NCBI GenBank assembly: GCA_035048495.1
Contig: CM068544.1
Span: 46,463,893-46,527,892 of the forward strand
Length of the DNA: 64,000 nt
Source of the DNA: Euptelea pleiosperma
Lineage: Eukaryota > Streptophyta > Magnoliopsida > Ranunculales > Eupteleaceae
Direction of reading: 5' to 3'
Shown here: positions 25,501 to 36,635 of the stretch, piece by piece
Layout: each line of letters begins with the position of its first letter
How positions within the stretch are numbered: the first letter of the stretch is position 1
Position numbers and translations under genes: made by a program
The notes under the pieces: generated by a model
Databases searched by the model: none
Told to the model about the DNA's origin: nothing
Seen by the model: the letters and a program-made list of their open reading frames with translations, nothing else

Positions 25501-26493
25501 TTTTTTTTGCATTGCTATTCAACTTATTTCTTTAAGTTATTGATCATTATTGAATCATTCAGTTCCAAACATACTCAAATCAAATGTTTTGTGAGTGTCG
25601 CCCATGCCCACATTTTGACTGTTCTTGAACAAGACTTCTTTTTGCAAAGATATTCTATTAATAAAAAAATTATATCGTCGTTGAATGACATAGTTCCAGG
25701 CACATCAATTAGAAAGAAAAAAATTAACATAAAAACACAGCCAGAATCTCCTCTTGGGAGTTGGGACCATAATCCCAACCTTTAATTCAACGTTCCAAAT
25801 ATTCAAATTATGTACAGATCCTGTGCAAAACTGATAAATTTTAGCTTCAACATAGCATTTGATAAACAAATAGTGAATTAGCAAAACAGTATGAGCTTCA
25901 ACAATTCAATTATCTGTGAAACTAACAAAATTCTAGCCTCAAGACAACATTTAAACAAAGTAACCCAAAGGATTAGCAAAACATCAATAGAATGATTTCC
26001 ATACATTTCTACACAATTAGTAGGCATTGCTGATTCATAAAAAAACAGGAGGAGAGAAGAAGCTTACTCTATCCATATTGCATAGCAGAAAAGCCGAAAA
26101 ACACAGAATTACAATCACCCAACGCTTGGGAAACTGCTCCCACCATGGAACTGAGCTCTGCAAACCGTCCTCAGCAGTAACAACCTCACTCGAACCATCT
26201 GGAAACTTAACAGAATCAAGCGCCGAGTCCGCGATATCGCACGGCTCTGACTTCAGATCAGCCCGAACTCTCCCAATCTCCCGCAGGTGCGAAAAACCTT
26301 CTGATACACTCAAATTTCTCGGAAGGACACGAAATTCAGTACAGGGTTTCAGAGACAGAAAACGAATTCGCCTCTGGGTTTTCAAATCAGCACAAAAAGT
26401 ATTCCTTGAAACCCTGAAATTCTTCGAAGTCTTGCGTTTCGGGAGAGAAGAGATATCGGGAGTGAAAGGCAGAAGGAACACTCCCGCATTCAT
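16556..26493 (-). CDS. PHT4;1-like: PHT4-family (SLC17-like) plastid anion/phosphate transporter, ten exons
   Basis: Exons on the minus strand: 26493-26068, 25169-25062, 23688-23533, 23234-23019, 20856-20647, 19620-19483, 18938-18837, 17260-17195, 16918-16834 and 16653-16556 (stop). Every intron is GT..AG. Eight of the nine junctions fall between codons; the last splits a Gly codon. The sum is 1605 nt, or 534 residues with no stop. Residues 1 to about 100 are a Ser/Arg-rich plastid transit region. [10 protein letters not shown] then leads into the first membrane helix (about 125-138). The MFS signature [11 protein letters not shown] is at 181-191, followed by [31 protein letters not shown] and a GEKILD end. 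Members carry phosphate or other anions (ascorbate for PHT4;4) across plastid membranes with Na+ or H+. The MNA start and the PEERKLI..SKEPVK stretch favour PHT4;1 (thylakoid phosphate) over PHT4;4, but GPRYSG and KILD resemble PHT4;4, so the subtype is open. Confidence 0.93.
18148..18417. mobile_element. AACGG-family MITE in transporter intron 7
   Basis: AAAGGGGACCGTTATAATGGCATAACGG opens the element and GTTATAACCTTATTTTTAAACC closes it. Lies wholly within the 1576-bp intron 17261-18836. Confidence 0.7.
19371..19400 (+). repeat. CAGTGGCGGAGCC terminal fragment in transporter intron 6
   Basis: CAGTGGCGGAGCCAGGATTT followed by TGTTCCAGGG is the left end of an element also seen at 45847 and, complete with both ends, at 56295-56457. 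It lies 83 bases from the exon 6 donor. No right end was found here. Confidence 0.6.
21245..21552. mobile_element. MITE-like element in transporter intron 4
   Basis: Inverted ends CATAGTTAGTAAGTTC and GAATTGCTAACTATG bound an AT-rich interior with CGTATTATATGCG/GCGTATTATAC words. A similar left end occurs at 39434-39450. Confidence 0.6.
21670..22086. mobile_element. PIF/Harbinger (Tourist-like) MITE in transporter intron 4
   Basis: Inverted ends GGTGGCGTTTGGTAAA and TTTACCAAACGCCACC are perfect over 16 bp. The 3-bp target duplication is TAA (21667-21669, 22087-22089), as expected for this superfamily. No coding capacity. Confidence 0.85.
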
Positions 26494-26690
26494 GGCTTAG
26501 AGCGCGAAACGTTTTCGTTCCGGGAGTGATTTTTTTTTGGGAAGTTTTTAAAAGCTTCCGAAGAGTTCATTGGAGGAGGGAGATTGATATTTGTGGGCAT
26601 TGGTTCTCATTTTGACGCGTGTCCAGCCTGAACAGGATTATATCGAAAAGAGTTACTATCAGATATCCGGAGTCCGGAGGACAAGCCTAT
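26494..26690. promoter_or_regulatory. 5' flank of the transporter gene
   Basis: The region before the ATG (minus strand) is about 190 bp of unique sequence before a TR element begins at about 26690. No clear TATA box. Core promoter and 5' UTR must lie here or inside the TR element. Confidence 0.4.
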
Positions 26691-27065
26691 CAAGATGTAA
26701 CAAGGTATGCCTGAAACTTTTTTAAATGCGGAAGCACGATTTGTGTTACTTACTACTGTGATCTGGGCCCATTGACTGCATGGATGTTTATCCCATCCCT
26801 TGGTGGATATACACACCAAAAATCACCCTAGTTGGTAAATCTAACCATTAGATTTTAGTATTTTTGAAGTAGTGTTTATAGCCGTTGAATTCAACCATTG
26901 TTTTGAGTGCTAATCAAACGGTTAAAAATTATCAAACAAGCTGACTTTTGGTATTTAAATCTATTAAGGGCTAAACATCTATGCGGTCATTGGGCCCAGA
27001 TAGCAGCGGTGAGTAACAAAGATACGCTTCCGCATTTGAAAAGATCTCGGTATACCTTGTTACAT
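26690..27065. mobile_element. TR-family foldback MITE, copy 2
   Basis: Ends GATGTAACAAGGTATGCCTG and GGTATACCTTGTTACATC are inverted. Inner arms: CTGATCTGGGCCCATTGACTG and its complement CATTGGGCCCAGATAGCAG. It sits directly upstream of the transporter gene. Confidence 0.75.
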
Positions 27066-27208
27066 CCGACCCTATCAAAAATAAAAAAAAATAAAAAAAT
27101 AAAAAGAGAAAAGGATAAAAGGATATTCGGACAAATGCGAGGCGGAAGATTCGGAACCCAACACGCTATCGAGTTTCGTCCAATTTTTAACTGATTTCGA
27201 CTGTGTGA

Positions 27209-27535
27209 TGAATTTTATTTTGGGGACAACCATTTGGCGGACCCACATAGAAGATGAATCAATAGCTGATTTTTGGTGAGGATGATCTCTATGGTTAGGA
27301 GATCATCCTCACAAAAATTCAAATCATTCCGATATTCATGGACTGGTTTAGAAGTTGAAGAATTATGAACCGTTTATTTTTACCGTGATCTTGAAAACCA
27401 CATTTGATGATGTTAGAAATTTCAGAATGGGCTGATTTTTTGTTGGGGTGATCTATATGGTGAGGAGATCATCCTAACCAAAAATCAGCAATTGATTCAT
27501 CTTCTATGTGGGTCCGCCAAAATGGTTGTAAAAAA
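27209..27535. mobile_element. Foldback element with GATGATCTC arms
   Basis: The left arm has ACAACCATTTGGCGGACCC and GGATGATCTC; the right arm has the complements GAGATCATCC and GGGTCCGCCAAAATGG. Unlike FB and TR, the arms include AATTCAAATCATTCCGATATTC. A decayed copy is at 47045-47295. Confidence 0.75.
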
Positions 27536-27679
27536 TGTTTGTCCCTCAATCCTGACCCTTCATTATAACGGTAATGCCCATTATGTTATGTCAAAAATAA
27601 TGGTTTTTACTAAAAAAATGGGATGTGTTATAATCGAAATAATGGCCCTAATTTTGGATTGGACTTATTTTCATGGGCT

Positions 27680-27850
27680 GATCTCAACTGTGGGAATTTG
27701 AACACTATTTGAGGTACCAAGATCCAACACTTATAAATCACTAATCAGACTGATTTTTGGCTTGTAGGTCCACCATGGGATAGGACAAACATCCATACGG
27801 TCAGAGTCCTGTAAGAGAGTACCACGTGGCTTATATTGTGTCCCTGTATG
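27680..27850. mobile_element. FB-family right half
   Basis: Central CATGGGCTGATCTCAACTGTGGG, then AATCAGACTGATTTTTGGC, GGTCCACCATGGGATAGG and the arm ACCACGTGGCTTATATTGTG. The left half is missing. Confidence 0.6.
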
Positions 27851-28099
27851 TCATTTTAGATCTGTCAGCGGAGCCCGCCCCTAGAAATAATCATTGTAAC
27901 ATAGTTATGGGGTAATTTTAGTCGCACCCCACAAAATATGAGGGCACCCAAAACCCTTGGTGTTTTTACTATATTTGTTATTACAAAAATGCCCTTTTTA
28001 AGAATTTGTACGCACCCTCTTATCAAATGTTTTCTCTCGGGAAGTTTTACTCGTCAGGAGCAAAACCCCCATTGTGAGTCTTGTGACCGAATCTAGTCA

Positions 28100-28425
28100 C
28101 AACCGACAATAGGAGTCACATGGCACACTCTTAGTGGACAATGACCGTATGGATGTTTGGCCATTCCCTTGGTGGACCTACAAACCAAAAATTAGCCTGA
28201 TTAGTAAATTCAAAGTGTTGGATTGAAGTCATTTTCATGGGTTGATTTTAACCGTAGGAATTTGAGCATTATTGAGTGTTATTTGGGTGCAAAGATCCAA
28301 AGGTTGTAAATCACTAATCAAGCTGATTTTTTATTTGCGGGTCCACCGAGGGACTGACCAAACATCCATATGGTCATCATCCACTAAGAGTATGCCACGT
28401 GGCTCCTAATGTAGGTTGTGACTGG
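28100..28425. mobile_element. FB-family foldback MITE
   Basis: The left arm GAGTCACATGGCACACTC and the right arm GAGTATGCCACGTGGCTCC are inverted, around the standard GACCGTATGGATGTTTGGCC/CATCCATATGGTC pair. Confidence 0.75.
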
Positions 28426-29860
28426 CTTCTGTCAAACCCGTTGTGACAGAAGTTTTACTCATTACTGTCGTGTTGAAATGGGGAAAGGGTGCCCTCACAG
28501 AGTTCGAAATCTAAGTGGGGTGCTCTCAGCAGGTCGTGTGCCCTCACATTTTGTGGGGTGCGACTAAAATTACCCATAGTTATGAGGCCGCAGCGTAGGT
28601 CATTGCTCTCTTAAGGCCGACCCGGCCCAATACTAAGCCCATCGGCCTATTGACTGGGTCACGGGCTAGGCCTAGGTATGAACTTTGGAATGAGACCCAG
28701 CCCGAGTAGCCTGCTGGCCTCATTAGCCAGGCCCGACTTAGGCCTAGCCCGGCGGACCAAATTGTCACCTTTATGTTGAGTTATAACGTTTAAGCGGCTC
28801 AGTGATTTGGGGCGAAAGGCTAGATCAAGGCGGGTTTGGTAACTCTGGGCTTTGTCTGAACCTAGGAACAGGCCATTCAAAGTCTGTTACGTTAGTGTTT
28901 GAAAAGAAAATGCCCCTTCACCTATTATAAAAACAAATTTATTTTGGTGTCAAGAAACTTACCGACCCTGTTTAACTACTTGGGTTCAAACTTTCTTATT
29001 TTGCCACTTCTTCCAAAAATACCCCTACAATCACTCACGTGCCGCCTACAATTTAATAATACGTGATTAATTTGTGTACTAGACAACTATCTGTAACCTT
29101 TATCGAAATTGGTGGCCCCTTCGTTAAGCAACATTGGGTGGGTGAGGATCAGCCCAAGACCTATGGAGCTTGGTCCAAGCCCTTCTAAGAATCTAAGGCC
29201 CGCAAACCCAAGCCCAAGAAAAATATGACACGCACCAATTTCTTTGCCCCAAGCTCAACACTGAGGCTAACTTGGCCAAGCCATTCTGTCTTGGATATTG
29301 TTACTAGCTTAAACATTGAGTCCAGCATCAAGTCCAGGCCGGGCAACCCAAGCTCAGCCCAAGAAATTATAGCCTAGGCTTGAGTGCCCAGTTGGGTTGG
29401 CTGCCCACGTGTTTGGGTCGTGTCCCATGAATAGGGCTAAAAATCCACATTTTTGTATTTTTGTTGTGTTTGAATCGAAGGCCCGTTGGAGCTCCTAGAC
29501 TACAATCGTCACTCGAAAACATATTTACCGAAAGGGAAATGGGTGCGAAAATAGTAAGAAATGAAAATGGGAAACATTCCCTAAAAATTTCACGTGATAT
29601 ATGTATGGGAAACAGGTGAGAAGCGTCAATGGAAACGGGAAGGGAAACGACAAGAGAAATGAGTGAGCTCTTCAATATCTTTGCATATTTTCCTCGGGGT
29701 TTCCCTTCACATTTCCACTCGCGTTTCCTCATTTTGAAGAAATCGTACCGTAGCCATTTCACAAACGCGTTTCCCAAGAAAAATGCGTTTCCTAGATAAT
29801 TATGCTCCAAGACCACGCCCGCGTAGAGTCATTTTGTCATGGGTATATTATACATTGATG
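28426..29860. other. Repeat-rich intergenic stretch
   Basis: 28610-28760 is a GGCC-rich repeat (GGCCCGACTTAGGCCTAGCCC). 29130-29400 is an AAGCCC/GGGCTT-rich relative. 29480-29800 alternates GGGAAA and CGTTTCCC words. A 149-codon minus-strand frame at 29367-29816 lies in this repeat and shows no family features. Confidence 0.5.
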
Positions 29861-30194
29861 GACAGCTTGTCATAAGCCAATCTAATCCAAGTGTGAGTTC
29901 TTCAAAATGGTCCTACACAAGGAATAAAGGCCTGATATGATTGACCTAAACTTTTGATGTTCCCTTCACCCAAGTCCCTAAAGGTTTAGTGCACTCTTTA
30001 AGGGAATGCATAGAATTATGAAGTGGTTCAAAGGACCCAAACTATTGTAAGGGGGCGTTTGGCAACACAAAAATAATTAACTTAATGACTTTTATAAGCC
30101 AAAAAGTTAATTAGTTTGGATGTGTTTCATATAAAACTAACTCAAAACTGAAAATCAGGTTGATTGGTGATTTCTGGCAGTTTGATGAGTACAT
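29861..30194. other. Intergenic stretch with a Harbinger-like left end
   Basis: AGGGGGCGTTTGGCAACACAAAAA near 30051 resembles the left end of Tourist-like MITEs. No matching right end was found. Confidence 0.4.
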
Positions 30195-30585
30195 TCATGA
30201 AGTAAACCTTGGATGACGGATGCAGTCAGCGACCCCACTGATACCAGCTAATATGAGCCACATGGCACATTATTAAGAGGACACTGACCGTATGGATGTT
30301 TGTCCAGTCACTAGGTGGACCTACTAACCAAAAATCAGCCTGATTAGTGATTTAAAACCTTTGGATATAGCTTTGTACCTAAATAATGCTCAATAATGAT
30401 CAAATTCGAACGGTTAAAATCAACACGTGAAAAGAACTTGAATCCAACGCTTATAAATCACTGATCAATTTTACTTTTGGCTTGTATGTCCACTTAGTGA
30501 TGGACCAAACATCCATACGGTCAGTGTATTCTTAAGAATGTGCCACGTGGTTCATATTGGGTGCAGTCTGTCATCGAAGATTTAC
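30195..30585. mobile_element. FB-family foldback MITE
   Basis: AATATGAGCCACATGGCAC on the left and GTGCCACGTGGTTCATATT on the right are inverted, with the standard interior. Confidence 0.75.
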
Positions 30586-31595
30586 TCTTCATCATGGGCG
30601 TCATGAAGGCCCATGGACGAAAAATCAAATTCCAAGCACCGATGGAAAAAATTCCAATGGCTAGGAATCTCCAATCGGGATGAATTTTGGTGTGTAGGTT
30701 CAGCAAGTGGAGGCCAAAACAACCATGGGTCTGTGGGCCCGAAAGAGTTGCCACATGACATTTTTAGACATGTTCTTCCTTGGGCTAAAGATATATTATC
30801 AAAACAAAAGCAATCAACGGCTAGCCCGCTTATATATATATATATATATTAAAAAACAAAAACAAAAAACAAAAGCAAGAGCAAAATAAAAAGCAGGTAA
30901 AAACAAGCAGGTTTCACGAGATAACCACTTCTTCCAAAAGAGCAACAGAAGCCAAACCAAGGGCCAGGCCACATAAGAACAACCCAACTCCTACAATGGT
31001 CCCCCACCCAATCAGAGATAAACCAACACGTCCATCCATAACTACCCTTTATAGATTCTTTGTTATCTTCTCCTCCAGCGATTCTTACATTATAAAACGG
31101 TTACCAAAAGCCACATCGGCCAATGGTCATCGATGGATGCCCCACCTCTAAAGACCGACTATAGTCCAAAAAAATATACCACCTACCAAATTATCCCCAC
31201 GATTCGATTATTTCCATTAGAATTATGACAATCACATGGCGATGTGATTCTCATCCATTCTCGTTTTCTCTGTGGCTTAAGTAGATGATACTTGTGTTTA
31301 TGATGGGTCCACGTGCATTTAGGATTGTGCACCCCATTTCCCCAATATTCATGGTTTCGATATCGTACCATTGACGCGGGCTCTCTTTATCTCTAGATTG
31401 CACCATCAAGATTCATTACACTGTGTTTGTTTCTCGACCCAACAACTGCCCAAATCAACAGGTTAGTCAGGTAAGGTGCATAGCCGTGGATGCACTTTGG
31501 GTGCATGACATACGTACTTTTCATCATTTTCACAGACACGTCGGTTCCCATGAGAAACTGCGCGCTCTCACTCCATTTTTAAGTCCACCTTCCAA
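30586..31595. other. Unassigned intergenic stretch
   Basis: Contains a TA run (30831-30848) and AAAACA-rich sequence. No gene recognised. Confidence 0.4.
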
Positions 31596-31596
31596 T

Positions 31597-31765
31597 CATG
31601 GTTCAAAATCTCCGGATTGGTGGGCTCCAAGATAGAGTGAAGCTTCTTTGGGAACCAGTGATCTCGTGGCGAGACGATCCAGCTTTTGGATCGGCTCAGT
31701 GGGCTCCGATCCCAATCCGGATCGCCCCATCCAGAACGGGATTGTCGAGACTCCCAACCATGCTT
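31597..31765. mobile_element. GATCC-rich foldback related to duplication unit S
   Basis: ATGGTTCAAAATCTCC on the left and GAGACTCCCAACCAT on the right are diverged inverted ends, with GGATCGGCTC/CCGATCCCAATCC pairing. The same design occurs inside units S at 3480-3680 and 5010-5215. Confidence 0.55.
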
Positions 31766-32019
31766 CCAATACATAACTTCCACCATTAAATATAGACAGT
31801 TCAATCATTCATGCACCTTTCTATATAGTTTTAATTGCCAAATGTCATCCTTATGTAGATGCCATGTGTCATTCATAGCTGTATATTTCTTTGTTGGGTC
31901 TTGATGACACGTGTATCACGTGGCATCTGTTTTTTTTTCATCTACGTCATTTGTTTTGTTTTTATTTAAAAAAGCCACCAACCCACCAACCCGAAGGGTA
32001 GGACGCACCATCTATCCGG

Positions 32020-32345
32020 ATGACGAACCACAGTATGAGTCACATGGCATACTCTAACAGGCCACTGACCGTATGGATGTTTGGCTTCTCCCTAGTAGAC
32101 CTAGAGATCAAAAACCAGTCTGATTAGTGATTACTAACCATTGGATTGGAGCCCTTTTCATTCCTTGATTTTGACAGTGGGGTATCTAGCATTATTTGAT
32201 CGTACTCAGATCTAAAGGTTAGAAATAACTAATCAGACTGATTCTTGTTACGTGGGTCCACCTAGATATGGGCCTAACATCCATAGTAAGTGGTCTCAAA
32301 GAATATGCCACGTGACGTATACGGTGGTCCGTCAAAGGTGTCGGT
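32020..32345. mobile_element. FB-family foldback MITE
   Basis: Left arm TATGAGTCACATGGCATACTC, right arm GAATATGCCACGTGACGTATA, with the standard paired interior between. Confidence 0.7.
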
Positions 32346-32944
32346 AGCCAGTAGCCTTTCTGAGTGGCAGAGATGAGACTTGATAGTTGATGCCCTAAAA
32401 AGAAAAGAACGGCCCGCAGTGGCAAAAAGCCTTAAAGATGAAGGAACCAGGTTCTTCTCTTTTCAGCTTGTCAACAACTTTGGTCGACGTCAAACATTCT
32501 TAATTACCTTTTTCTCCTTAAACATTCCCGAAATTTACATTAAAGAAAAAGCTAACTTTGAGTTCTTTACTTTAGATGGTAAAGGATTCTCTTAGGTAAT
32601 TTTCTTTCTTAAATGCATGTTGGATCTAATTATAATGTAATTCTCAATTTTCGATTTTCGATTTTTGGGAAAAACTTCTTTCATTGAGTCGAGCATATTT
32701 CTTGACCTAGGATGGGACGCACCATTCAGTGGGTCCTGCAAATTATGAGAACCTTCTAATTAAAAGAATTTTTCTTGCCCATGTGGATATTTACGGTCTT
32801 TGGGCCAACTTGACCTCCGATGTGGGAATTCTCCTTTTGGTGAGACCAAAGAAATGGTGGCTATCAATTCAAGCTGTAAACATGTTTTTTTTTGTAAGCT
32901 GTAAACATGTTAGTCCCCTTATTTTGTACCATAAATGGAGTAGA
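32346..32944. other. Unassigned intergenic stretch
   Basis: Short open frames only (71 and 83 codons), without recognisable features. Confidence 0.4.
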
Positions 32945-33325
32945 ACTTTGCTGACCACCGTTGGTCAGCAAAGTTTTTGACCACTCACAATATGAGCCAC
33001 GTGGCACATTCTTATAAGATTCTGACCGTATCGATGTTTGTCCAATTACTATGTGTACCTACATGCCCAAAAAATTGTCTCATTAATGATTTCAAACCTT
33101 CAGAAAAATAGTAAATAATGTTAAGTTCCATAGTTAAAAATCAACCCATGAAAACGACTGCAATCAAATGTTTAGAAATCAGTAATCAAGATGATGCTTG
33201 GTTTTTATGTCCATCTAAGGTTGGACCAAACATTGGTAAGGTCAGAAATCTCTAAGATTATGCCATGTGGCTCATATTGTGGCCCGTAAGTAACTTGCTG
33301 ACCGACGGCCGTCATCAAAGTTTTA
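32945..33325. mobile_element. FB-family foldback MITE (CTTTGCTGACC ends)
   Basis: The ends TAGAACTTTGCTGACCACCG and CATCAAAGTTTTACTCTA extend the usual arms; ATATGAGCCACGTGGCACA is perfectly palindromic at its centre. A sister with the same end type is at 47515-47905. Confidence 0.75.
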
Positions 33326-33485
33326 CTCTATAAATGATAATTTCTACAACATATTTTGCTTCTTGTGGGAACATTTTTTTTTTTTGAAGGTACTTTATGT
33401 TGACAGTCACCCAATCAAAGCGTCCATACTTTACCATCCAAGAAAGTAAAATGTGCTTGAAAAATAATAATTATTGTAGGGTCGG

Positions 33486-33868
33486 GCTCCAGTTGTTGCC
33501 CTAAAATGACAGGCTCCGGTTACATTACAGGACACAATATGAGCTACGTGGCAAACTCTTATAGGCCTCTGAACTTATGGATGTTTGGCCAATACTTAGG
33601 TGGACATACAAACCAAAAATCAGCCTGATTAGTGATTTCTAGGCGTTGGATTTTTGTACCTCAAATAATGCTAAAATTCCCACAGTTGAGATTAACCCAT
33701 AAAAATCCAACGCCTATAAATCATTAATCAGGCTGATTTTTGGTTTATCAGTCCAATTAGGGATTGGCCAAACATCCATACGGTCAGAGTCCTCTAAGAG
33801 TTTGCGACGTGGCTCATATTGTGTCCTGTAACCGGAGCCTATCATTTTAGGGCGGTAACTGGAGCCTG
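33486..33868. mobile_element. FB-family foldback MITE (GGGCTCCAGTT ends)
   Basis: The ends GGGCTCCAGTTGTTGCCC and GGGCGGTAACTGGAGCC are inverted and continue through CTAAAATGACAGGCTCCGG and GAGCTACGTGGCA. Flanks ATTATTGTA and ATTATCGTA could be a 9-bp target duplication with one change. Sister copy: 58410-58770. Confidence 0.75.
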
Positions 33869-34515
33869 AGCCCTATTATCGTAATTAGTTCTTAAAAAGA
33901 CAGGTAAACACACGCAAGTCGTTTTGTGCCCTTCATTCTTAAGTCGCGAAAAGATTGGGGGATCAATGGTCTACCTTTCATCATCATTACACCCTGCGCT
34001 TGAAAAGTTTGCTACGTGCCAAGCACCAAAAGTATTTTTTTATTATGAGTAATTACATGAGGGTACAATGGGAATTAGCATTTAATTTGTAGCGGTCATT
34101 TAGGCGGAAAGGAGAGACACAGAGGAAACACAGAGAATTTTTCTCGGGCAAAGGGAAGATTGCAAAGCCCCACACAGACAGAGAAAATGTCATCTCGCAA
34201 GACGAACAAGAAAATCGTAGCGCGCGAAATTGAAGAAAGAGAAACGAAATTAAAGTACAAATGTAATATCTTTTACGAGGGAAACGAGAGAAATTGACCT
34301 CTGATTGCCCTAGAGCGAAGACGACGAAATAAAAATATCTGTGGGGACTGGGGATCAGCTGATCACGTTACGCGATGACATAAATGCCCTTGCGTTTAAA
34401 AAAAATAGAAGGCAACGCAGTGCGAGACTCACGTGATTCAGAAAGGAAATGGAAAGCACCGACAGAGTAATACACTCTCTCTCTCTGTCCACAAGCGGAT
34501 ACGTTGATTGGATGA
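33869..34515. other. Unique-looking stretch, possible orphan leader
   Basis: 34090-34330 is rich in AGAGA/GAAA words and holds a 36-codon frame from an ATG at 34190 (MSSRKTNKKIVAREIEE...). It lacks nearby FB or TR sequence. It could be the leader and first exon of a gene lost or displaced by the element that starts at 34516, but no splice partner was found. Confidence 0.3.
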
Positions 34516-35886
34516 TTAAGAATATTCAAATGTATGTAATTTCAAACCCGGCCAGTTTTTTGGACGGACTGGATTGATGGCTGTATAACAACTATTTATC
34601 ATACCATTTTATTTACGGCATAAGATTCTTACTTGATTCCTTCCCCGCAAAAGAAGGGCTGAGTGTGTACATGCGGCTTCTACGCACTAGGGCCGCACAG
34701 ACCAAATAAAACGGCCCTTTGGACCTTTCTCCACGTCACCTCAATTTTAAAAATAAAAGATAAAAAATAAAAAATAAAAAATACAAGAGCTTTCTCCACA
34801 GTTAACCTGATTTGTAGTTGTGTTGGTAGTTACAAGGTTTGTGACACAACTTGAGCAAGGCCGTTTGTTTGGTCTGCGCGGCCATAGCGCATAGAACCTG
34901 CGCCCCTCTACTTCTACCTTGGAGATCTTCTATATTAGGTCAACTTTATCAAATCATAACAGCCATACGAGTCATCAATGGCTGGTTTAACCAACCTGGT
35001 CATCACGGTTTCTGGCAGCTATGTGATCATCATCATCACTTCTCGAATTCTCACACTCCCTCTTGGGCTGGCTGGCTGCCTGACCACTTCCATATTTTTT
35101 TTACCATGCTCGTAGCCTTATATGGTTCCCTCTTGATTGAGGTACATCCACGGATCTATACTGACTCCACTATGCTTTGAGGCAAGAAAAGAAACACACA
35201 CAATACAATAGATAATCGTCTTTGATCAACTGAGTTATAAATAACTCTAGATGAAATTAGGGTTTTTGTAGCACAGGCTCCACATAACATAACACAGCTC
35301 AATTTTTGGGCCCACTAACCGCATTGATCTTTAGCCATCCTTTCCTAGATATGCATACCAAAATCAATCTGATTGGTTTATCTCTAGCCATAGATTCTAC
35401 CACTTTTTTCAGATTGACACAAGCTGTTGAATTCTATTATGTTCTTTGCACAGATTTTTGATACTTAATCCAACGGCCATAAATTATCAACAAGCTGATT
35501 TTGGTATGCTTATCTACCGAGTGGTGGGCTAAACATCTATACGGTTGGTGGGCCCAAAAAAAAAAAAAAGAACTATGTTGGTCACGAGAGGCCTCTACAT
35601 CTAATGAATCCAAAGTCCTAGCCACTTGCTCCACTTGACTCCACAATCAATATGTATAGGCTCATCAAAATCCACGTCCTCAAAAATAAATATTTAATTA
35701 GTTGTAAAGCATTGTCCGTTAGCAAACGGCAAGACAAATCATCCCTTCTTTTGAAGGGAAAGAATCAAGTAAGAATCTTATGCCCCAAATAAAATGGTAT
35801 GATCAATAGTTATTATACAGCTATCAATCCAGTCCATCCAAAAAACTGACCAGGCTTCAAATTACACCATTTGAATATTCTTTACC
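34516..35886. mobile_element. 1.4-kb element with about 130-bp inverted ends
   Basis: 34517-34655 and 35758-35885 are inverted copies (AAGAATATTCAAATG.. and CATTTGAATATTCTT; AAGATTCTTACTTGATTC and its complement). Inside is a second inverted pair, GCCGCACAGACCAAATAAAA (34692-34711) against TTTGTTTGGTCTGCGCGGCC (34857-34876). A GC/TR-like repeat lies at 35285-35610. No transposase seen. Confidence 0.65.
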
Positions 35887-35924
35887 AATTTGTCAATTGT
35901 TGGCGTGCAGAAGCATATTTTTGT

Positions 35925-36252
35925 TAGCCACTGCAACCATCTGGGCCCACTGACCGCATGGACGTATAGCCCACTCCCTGGTGGATATACACACTAAAGA
36001 TTACCCTGATTGGTAATTTCTAACCATTAGATTTTAGTATTGTTTTAAGGCGTGATTATAGCCGTTGGATTCAACTGTTATTTTTTTTAGTAATAACGGG
36101 TTAAAAATCAACAAAACAAGCTGATTTTTTTTTTGTATGAATGTCTACTAAGAGGTGGGCTAAACATCCATGCGGTCAGTGGGCCCAGACGGCAGTGGTG
36201 AGTCACAACCGTGCTTCCGCGCGCCAAAATGCGTGAGGTACCTTGTTACATC
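35925..36252. mobile_element. TR-family foldback MITE, copy 3
   Basis: CATCTGGGCCCACTGACCGC on the left and GCGGTCAGTGGGCCCAGACG on the right are inverted. The right end GGTACCTTGTTACATCACGACC is intact; the left terminus is lost. Ends about 385 bp before the zinc-finger gene start. Confidence 0.7.
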
Positions 36253-36635
36253 ACGACCCCAAAAAAACAATGAAGCAGCAAAACATTTCTCGGGAACTGG
36301 AAATAGATTCATGCGAATAACGATCGTAACAACCCACACGCACACCGTAACTTCCACGATACCGTTGCGTGTATACCCCCGAGAATTTGATTCTTTTAAT
36401 ATTTTCGATCTCGGCAAACGATAAATTTACGAGATGGAGAAGCACTGAAGTTGCGTTCCACCGACTCTCAGCTTTATTCTTCCATGTCCCCACAAACGTC
36501 GTTTTTCCATTCTACCTTTGTTTGTTGGGCTTCCTTTATGCTTTCATCATTCATTCAACCCTCTTCATCTCTCACAGCTTTCTTGCAATTCTCTTTCATG
36601 GCCTTTTCAGAATCAGACCTCATACTCGCCTAACA
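36253..36635 (+). promoter_or_regulatory. Leader of the zinc-finger gene
   Basis: Pyrimidine-rich 5' sequence (TTTCTTCCATG..., TCTTCATCTCTC) with several upstream ATGs (36369, 36451 and others). One frame is open and in phase with the gene. No TATA box could be assigned. Confidence 0.4.

Noticed and set aside
26027..26500. 157-codon plus-strand open frame
   Set aside because: It is the antisense shadow of transporter exon 1, whose minus-strand frame matches the PHT4 family and has valid splice signals.
29367..29816. 149-codon minus-strand open frame
   Set aside because: Lies in a GGGAAA/CGTTTCCC-type repeat with no recognisable domain or plausible gene context.
34851..35180. 109-codon plus-strand open frame
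   Set aside because: It lies inside the 34516-35886 inverted-end element, has no family features, and no splice or promoter support.
36369..36635. Upstream in-frame extension of the zinc-finger gene to an ATG at 36369
   Set aside because: The added 89 residues are low-complexity and hydrophobic, translated from a pyrimidine-rich leader. The ATG at 36636 has the better context and a family-like start.
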